Shown here piece after piece: positions 58,184 to 64,000 of a DNA stretch of 64,000 nucleotides. The stretch is from NCBI RefSeq assembly GCF_023159225.1, contig NC_063171.1, positions 12,322,326 to 12,386,325 on the forward strand, read 5' to 3'. The translations under genes and the position numbers were made by a program. Under the pieces are notes generated by a model, which was not told the origin of the DNA, ran no database searches, and saw nothing but the letters and a program-made list of their open reading frames with translations. The DNA is from Perognathus longimembris pacificus. Taxonomy: Eukaryota > Chordata > Mammalia > Rodentia > Heteromyidae. Every line of letters begins with the position of its first letter. Within the stretch, counting starts at the first letter, position 1.

Positions 58184-59821
58184 ACCCACAAAAATCAATG
58201 GCCTTTCTATATGCTAATGACCCAAATGCTGAGGCTGAAATCAGGAAAGCAACTCCTTTTGCAATAGCCTCAAAAAACATAAAATACCTAGGAATAACCT
58301 TAACCAAAGAAGTGAAAGACCTCTATGGTGAGAACTTTAAAAACATGAAAAACAAAATTAAGGCAGAATTAAGGAAATGGAAAAACCTCCCATGCTCCTG
58401 GATGGGAGGATTAATATAATCAAAATGGCAATATTGTCAAAGGCTATCTACAAATTCAATGCAATACCCAATAAGATCCCAACACTGTTTTTTAATGAAA
58501 TAGAGGAAGCAATCCAGAAATCCATATGGAACAATAAAAGACCCAGAATAGCAAAAACTATCCTAAGTAGAAAGAACAGTGCTGGAGGAATTACAATACC
58601 AAATTTCAAGCTGTATGATAAAGCTATAGTAATAAAAACAGCTTGGTATTGGCACCGGAACAGGCTTGAAGACCAATGGAACATAACTGAAGACCCAGAA
58701 ATGAACCCACAGAACTATTCCTACTTAATCTTTGATAAAGGAGCTTAAAACTTAGTCAGGAAAAAAGATAGCCTCTTTAACAAATGGTGCTGGCAAAACT
58801 GGTTCAAAACATGCAACAAACTAAAACTAGATTCTTACATATCACCCTGCACCAAAATCAATTCCAAATGGATCAAAGACCTCAAAATTAAAACAGATAC
58901 CCTGAAAACACTAAAGGAATGAGTACTAGAAACACTTGGGCTCCTTGGCACATGACGGAACTTCCTTAACAAACACCCAGAAATGCTACAAATCAAAGAA
59001 AGGATGGACAAATTAATGGGACTGCATCAAACTTCTGAGCTTCTGCAGGGCAAAGGACATAGCTCACAAGATAAACAGAAAGTGGACAGATTGGGAAAAG
59101 ATCTTTACCGGCCATACAATGGACAAAGGCCTCATATCTAAAATTTATGCAGAACTAAAAAAAAAAAAATACATTCCTCCAAAACAAAGCTACAAAGAAC
59201 CAATAGCCCTCTCAACAAGTGGGCTAAAGACTTACAAAGAGACTTCTCTGATGAGGAAATGAGAATGGTCAAGAGACATATGAAAAAGTGCTATACATCA
59301 CAGGCCATAAAAGAAATGTAAATCAAAACAACATTGAGATTCCATCTCACCCCAGTAAGAATGTCATATATCAAGAAAACTAACAATAATAAATGTTGGA
59401 GGAGATGTGACCAATAGGGAACCCTACTTCATTATTGGTGGGAATGTAAACTGGTTTGGCCACTCTGCAGATTTCTCACAAGGCTAAACATAGAGCTCCC
59501 CTATGACCCAGAAGCCCCACTTTTGGGCATTTACCCAAAAGACCACAAGCAAGAACATACTAAAGCCACCGCACAACAATGTTCATCGCAGCACAATTTG
59601 TCATAGCTAGAATATGGAACCAATCCAGATGCCCCTCAGTATACAAATGGATCAGCAAAATGTGGTACATATACACAATTGAATTTTATGCCTCTTTCAG
59701 AAAGAATGACATTGCTCCATTCATAAGGAAATGGAGGGACTTGGAAAAAAATATACTAAGTGAAGTGAGCCAGGCTCAAAGAAATATGGACTCTATGGTC
59801 TCCCTCATAGGGAATAATTAG
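58184..59821 (+). pseudogene. LINE-1 ORF2, end of RT domain to C-terminus, multiply broken
   Basis: Order: [40 protein letters not shown], frameshift at about 58400, [60 protein letters not shown], stop at 58748 (after LIFDKGA). Then a frame-broken stretch lacking a clean Cys motif (the first part reads WRRCDQ-like), and an open tail at 59579-59821 ending SLIGNN. Longest ORF2 portion in the window; several frameshifts and stops. Confidence 0.92.
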
Positions 59822-60610
59822 CACAGGTTTAGGCTGTCACAGCAGAGGATCACAAGAGCCCAATAGCTATACCCTTATGAACACATAAGATGATGCTAAG
59901 TGAAATGAACTCCATGTTATGGAAAAGACTGTTTTATCACTGCTGGAATTACGTTCAACATGTGTTGTGAAACCGTAGCTTCTATTACTGATGACCCTCT
60001 TGCATCCCCTTCCTGTGGTTGTACCTGCACTATCTGTGTATCTTATCTGAGTACATTGGAAACCGTGTATACTGGTATTAGAAGTAGGAAACTGAAAGGG
60101 AATACCAAAATCGAGAGACACAGGGTAAAATAGACAAACAACTATAGAAGCAATACTTGCAAAACTGTTTGGTGTAAATCAACTGAACAACTCATGGGGG
60201 GGGGGAGGGAAAGGGAGAGTGGGGAGGAGGGACTGAGGGAGGAGGTAACAAACAGTACAAGAAATGTGTACAATGCCTAACATATGAAACTGTAATCTCT
60301 CTACATCAGTTTGACAAAAAAAAAAAAAAAAGAGAAATGACTCCAAAAGCAATACTTGCAAAACCATTTGGTGTAAACCAACTGAACAACTCATGGGGGG
60401 AGTGGGAAGGGAGTAGGGGAGAATGAGGGAGGAGGTAACAAACAGTACAAGAAATGTCCCAAGGCCTAATGTATGAGACTCTAACCTCTCTGTACATCCC
60501 TTTGACAATGAATGAGAAAAAAAAAAAAAAGAACTCAGCTTCTACCTTAACAAATTGAGGTTTTAGCTAACTTATTTTGTTTCACATAATTCAGTGAGCA
60601 TTCAACCATC

Positions 60611-60860
60611 AAACATGAGTGTTCAGTGGGCTGGGAGTATGGCCTAGTGGCAAGAGTGCTTGCCTCCTACACATGAAGCTCTCAGTTCGCACCATATATA
60701 TGGAAAACGGCCAGAGGGGGCTCTGTGGCTCAAGTGGCAGAGTGCTAGCCTTGAGCAAGAAGAGGCCAGGGACAGTGCTCAGGCCCTGAGTCCAAGGCCC
60801 AGGACTAGCCAAAAAACAAACAAACAAACAACAACAACAAAAAAAAACATGAGTGTTCAG
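60611..60860 (+). mobile_element. IDL-Geo SINE with 16-bp TSD
   Basis: AAACATGAGTGTTCAG lies at 60611-60626 and 60845-60860. ID-like half GGGCTGGGAGTATGGCCTAG with a shortened B-box side (CTCAGTTCGCACC), right monomer CGGCCAGAGGGGGCTCTGTG ... CAAGGCCCAGGACTAGCC, tail with (CAAA)n and (CAA)n. Confidence 0.97.
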
Positions 60861-60894
60861 AAATAAAGTGTGGGTAAACAAATTCAGAATTATA

Positions 60895-61062
60895 GACACT
60901 GGACACCATGTTGAAAATGAACTATACAACTTGTGGGTCGGGAAGGGGGGGGGGGAACTAGGAGGGAGTGAAGGAAGGGTGACATTGTATAAACAGGCAA
61001 TGTACTGTTTCATGACATAGGTAACTGTAACCACTCATCTTTACAATGATGATAAAAAACAA
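60895..61062 (+). mobile_element. Old L1 3' end
   Basis: AATGAACTATACAACTTGTG, a G-rich tract at about 60936-60966, GTAACTGTAACCACTCATC, and TTTACAATGATGATAAAAAA at the end. Confidence 0.8.
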
Positions 61063-61154
61063 AAAATACAACAAAGTGAACGGAACAAAATTATTTGCCG
61101 ATTCACCCTTATATTCGTTGAGTTTTTAAATACACCAAAATGTGTAACTATATA

Positions 61155-61890
61155 TTTTTTCCATTTCTTTATTGTCAAAGTGATGTACACAGGGATTACA
61201 GTGAGTACATTTATTTTCCAACTTGCTACCTCCTCCCTCATTTTTCTCTGCCTACCCTTCCCCATTTCCCTTCCCCCCATGAGTTGTACAGTTGTTTTTT
61301 ACCATATAGTTTTGTAAGTATTACTGTTGCATTGGTTTGTCTTTTTATCATTTGTCTCTCGATTTTGGTATTCTCTTTCCCTTCTCTAGTTCTAATACAC
61401 ATACCTAGGATATCCAGGGTACTAAAATCAGTTATAGTGATATCAGGGGTAAAACCACAGGAAAGAAATACAAAAAAAGAACATATTTCACATGGCATGT
61501 TGAAAATAACAACAACGATATACCACTTGTTTCCATAACTTGGGAGTTCATTTTGCTGAGCATCATCTTATGTGTTCATAAGGGCATAGCTATTGAGTTA
61601 TTGTGATCTTCTGCTATGACTATCCTAGAAATGTACCAATTATTTCCTATGATGGAAACAATAGAGTCCATGTTTCTGTGGTCTGGCTCACTTATGATAG
61701 TATGATTTTCTCCTAGTCCTTCCATTTTCTTATGAATGGGCCAATGTCATTCTTTCTGATAGAGCATAGAATTCCATTGTTTATATATATCATACTTTCT
61801 TGATTCACTAATCTACTGAGGAGTATCTGGGTTGGACCACAGTAAAGCCACCAGCACAACTATATTAATCATAGCACTGGTTATCATTAT
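61155..61890 (-). mobile_element. Older-type L1 with a short inverted 5' piece
   Basis: 61155-61836 is minus-oriented: poly(T), 3' UTR (AGTGATGTACACAGGGATTA, CCTCCTCCCTCATTTTTC, ATGAGTTGTACAGTTG, CTTTGTCTCTCGATTTTGG), then the last ORF2 codons (reversed) to GAGTATCTGGGTTGG. At 61837 the orientation flips: ACCACAGTAAAGCCACCAGC is plus-strand ORF2, followed by about 40 bp. Direct TSDs not clear. Confidence 0.88.
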
Positions 61891-61894
61891 GGAT

Positions 61895-62735
61895 ATATGA
61901 AAATATATTTTTAAATATATATTATATCAATTTACTCCTTTTTAAGGAGAAAGCAAACTTTTCACAAAACTCATGAATTTTTGACAGTGACTTTAATCTG
62001 ACATGACATTTATAATTCATATTAAACAATAACTTAACCTGGGGGAGATATAAATGTAATACTACTTGACTAATAATTTACATAACAAAAGAACAGCTGA
62101 GATAAAAGATTATTAAGAAATAAAAGCATTGATTCAACTGTAAATCAAGTAGTTTATTCCTAGAAAATGTTTAATCCTGAAATGCTATATTCTGGAAATA
62201 GGGCTCTAACTTTTAGTACACATAAACAGCAAACTGCCTCAAACATAGTTGCCATAAATTAACTGAATATTTATTTCTCTATACATTTATATAGCTAAAG
62301 CCTAAAGTTGAAGATCATAGTTACTACCATATTTCACAATTTGTAAGATATAGTCAGACTTTGTAAACTGGACTTTTCATATCTACTTCAACTAACACAA
62401 CTCTATTGGTCAAATTATTCTATTTGTCAGATAAGCTGGGGACCAAACAAATAAGCCTTTGAGTATTCCTTTCAAGAATTTTCTTTTCCAAGTATAGAAG
62501 TTCCACATAACTCCATCTTACTGTAAATTAATAGACTTCCAATATATCAATTAGAGAACTTATCTTTTATTCTTTGTGTAGGATGCACAATTTTGTCCTC
62601 TCTCTTCTCTCATGACTACTCACCTAAAAGGAAAGAAAGGAGAAGAGAGGAGATGTATAAACTTTTTGGATGTGTTTTGTTAACAAGGAAAAAGAGAAGT
62701 GAAGCACATGGATTTAATTTCTAATTTGCTACAGG
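61895..62735. other. Unassigned AT-rich DNA
   Basis: No recognisable feature. Confidence 0.5.
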
Positions 62736-62738
62736 ATG

Positions 62739-62989
62739 AAGAAAACCTCATTATGGGGCTGGGGATATGGCCTAGTGGCAAGAGAGCTTGCCTCGTATAC
62801 ATGAGGCCCTGGGTTCAATTCCCCAGCACCACATATACAGAAAACGGCCAGAAGTGGCGCTGTGGCTCAAGTGGCAGAGTGCTAGCCTTGAGCAAAAGGA
62901 AGCCAGGGACAGTGCTCAGGCCCTGAGTCCAAGGCCCAGGACTGGCCAAAAAAAAAGAAAAAAAAAAAGAAAAAAAAAGAAAACCTCAT
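62739..62989 (+). mobile_element. IDL-Geo SINE with 13-bp TSD
   Basis: AAGAAAACCTCAT lies at 62739-62751 and 62977-62989. The most consensus-like copy: GGGGCTGGGGATATGGCCTA, GGCCCTGGGTTCAATTCCCC, CGGCCAGAAGTGGCGCTGTG, CTGAGTCCAAGGCCCAGGAC, A-tail with periodic G. Confidence 0.98.
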
Positions 62990-63004
62990 CTTTCACAACA
63001 TGGA

Positions 63005-63210
63005 TTTTAGTTACTACAGTAAAATACCTTAAGATGGTTATGTTGCAAAGAAAGGAGGTTTTTCAGTTCATACTACTGGTGGTTCTAGGAGTTGGTAGGA
63101 GTATCCTAGAGAAGGCCCTGAATGCATCACTGTACACCATGGCGGATGTACACCATGGCGGAGAGATAGAAATAGAGTTAGCTATGCACAGAAGCATCTC
63201 ATGGAAATAA
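63005..63210 (+). mobile_element. Possible MaLR-type LTR fragment
   Basis: AAAATACCTTAAGATGG, AAAGAAAGGAGGTTTTTC, GTTCATACTACTGGTGGTTC and an ACCATGGCGGAGAGA block followed by AATAAAG resemble, in order, part of mammalian apparent LTR-retrotransposon (MaLR) LTRs. Weak. Confidence 0.3.
63131..63162. repeat. 16-bp perfect tandem duplication
   Basis: TGTACACCATGGCGGA at 63131-63146 is repeated at 63147-63162. Confidence 0.97.
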
Positions 63211-63214
63211 AGCC

Positions 63215-63780
63215 AGAGAGATTAAAAAAAAAAAAAACTATGCTTAATTATTAGAACAACTTACTTCAAAGAGACCTAAACAAAATTTTCTAGTAACTAC
63301 ATAATTCCTGCCAAGGAGGTGAGCATCAGTGGCCTAAAATTTTTCTCCTAAACTTCTAGTAAAGATTCTTTTACCTCCAAATCCCTGTGACTGGACTCAT
63401 GCTTTCTGCACAGGGAAGGAAACCTCATGAGAGAACTTGGGGATCTACATGCTGCCACAGTCTACAGCAACAAGTAGATTACTAATCTTGAATCAACTTG
63501 AAAGAATACTTGTGAAGCAGTGTAAAATGAGAATATCAGGGCATTCACTTAGTCTCATCTGCTTGGAAGGAATAACTAAAAAGTCAAAACCAGCCTGCAC
63601 AAACCCATAGATTACTTACCTAACAAGCTAAAGGATGTAAAGAAAGGATGTTGTATGTCTCCTGCTATAGAGAGATCACTTAGAGTCCAATGCCAATATT
63701 AAACATCAAATAAATATTCACTATTTATAGTTAGAATAAGCTTTGCCTCTTCCTTTTTCTTATTTTTTTTTAAATAACTC
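63215..63780. other. Unassigned DNA
   Basis: A weak B1-like trace (ATCTGCTTGGAAGGAATAAC, AAAACCAGCCTGC) at about 63555-63600; otherwise nothing recognised. Confidence 0.35.
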
Positions 63781-63786
63781 TTTCTG

Positions 63787-63900
63787 GATGCTGGTGGTCC
63801 ATGACTAATCATAGACCTTCAAAGAGCTGAGATCCACAGATTTATGTTTTGAGGTAATCCAGGAGAGATAGGTCCAAGAGCCTTAATCTCTAGTTATGGA
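63787..63900 (+). mobile_element. B1-like SINE left half, diverged
   Basis: GGATGCTGGTGGTCCATGAC, AAAGAGCTGAGATCCACAGA and TCCAGGAGAGATAGGTCC follow the B1-like half; it ends in a (CAAA)n tail at 63902-63925. Confidence 0.6.
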
Positions 63901-64000
63901 GAAACAAACAAACAAACAAACAAAACACCTATCTTTAAAATATATATTATAAAAGTATACAGACAATGGAACAGAGAAAAGAATAGCTCAGTATCACTAT

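Larger units (their letters stand above)
57791..60340 (+). mobile_element. Inner L1 (2.5 kb) with inverted 5' segment
   Basis: The probable TSD is AAAAGACAAATGA at 57791-57803 and AAAAGAGAAATGA at 60328-60340 (one mismatch). 57812 to about 58183 is minus-oriented ORF2 reverse-transcriptase DNA; from about 58184 the sequence is plus-oriented ORF2 through the 3' UTR to poly(A) at about 60316. The two segments overlap by about 20 bp of the same L1 sequence (AAAAATCAATGGCC occurs in both orientations), as twin priming can produce. Confidence 0.93.
57500..60525 (+). mobile_element. Outer L1 3' UTR, split by a younger L1
   Basis: 57500-57803 carries the first part of the 3' UTR (CACAGCAGAGGATCACAAGA ... 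GAGACAAAGGATAAAAAGAC). It resumes at 60341 (CTCCAAAAGCAATACTTGCA) and runs through a G-rich tract, AAACAGTACAAGAAATGTCC and CCCTTTGACAATGAATG to poly(A) at about 60519-60533. The intervening 2.5 kb is a separate insertion. Confidence 0.93.

Overview
This window is mammalian, repeat-rich, AT-rich nuclear DNA with no intact host gene that I can support. The best clue to the organism is a dimeric SINE. Its left half is an ID-like, tRNA-Ala-type monomer. Its right half begins CGGCCAGAAG and ends near CCCAGGACTGGCC. This matches my recollection of the IDL-Geo SINE, described as restricted to Geomyoidea (kangaroo rats, pocket mice, pocket gophers). At least seven well-preserved copies are present, most with clear target-site duplications (TSDs). 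A second, older SINE family joins a 7SL/B1-like left half to the same right half. The source is therefore probably a heteromyid or geomyid rodent.

Layout. 1-4770: an antisense LINE-1 (L1) with the start of ORF2, ORF1 and a GC-rich 5' UTR; ORF1 is split by a solo LTR at 1497-2288. 4780-13600: mostly unassigned DNA with old SINEs, L1 tails and simple repeats. 13890-15042: a 5'-inverted L1. 16-23 kb: SINEs, a tiny L1, a 0.5-kb compound microsatellite and an L1 with a possible 3' transduction. 24.77-28.63 kb: an old L1 split by a young L1. 31.7-33.3 and 40.9-42.6 kb: two decayed A-rich elements resembling an L1 5' UTR/ORF1 unit. 35.3-36.4 and 37.3-38.8 kb: two young L1 3' ends, the first next to a 48-bp hairpin. 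42.9-50.5 kb: dense SINEs and an unidentified degraded segment. 51.3-52.6 kb: a decayed ERVL-like pol remnant and an L1 tail. 57.5-60.5 kb: an L1 with an inverted 5' part inserted inside another L1. 60.6-64 kb: SINEs, L1 tails and a possible MaLR fragment.

The retained protein-like signals are retroelement remnants: L1 ORF1 C-terminal domain, ORF2 endonuclease, reverse transcriptase and Cys-rich tail, and a retroviral RT block. The window is best read as a retrotransposition record. Young L1s supply the enzymology, SINEs appear to be mobilised by it (A-tails, 11-16 bp TSDs, one TTT/AAAA-type nick site), and four L1 loci show 5' inversions of the twin-priming type. I found no convincing new gene system. 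The most unusual items are the right SINE monomer shared by two unrelated left monomers, the hairpin beside the L1 at 35.4 kb, the L1 with a possible 3' transduction, and the perfect 59-bp duplication inside an old L1.
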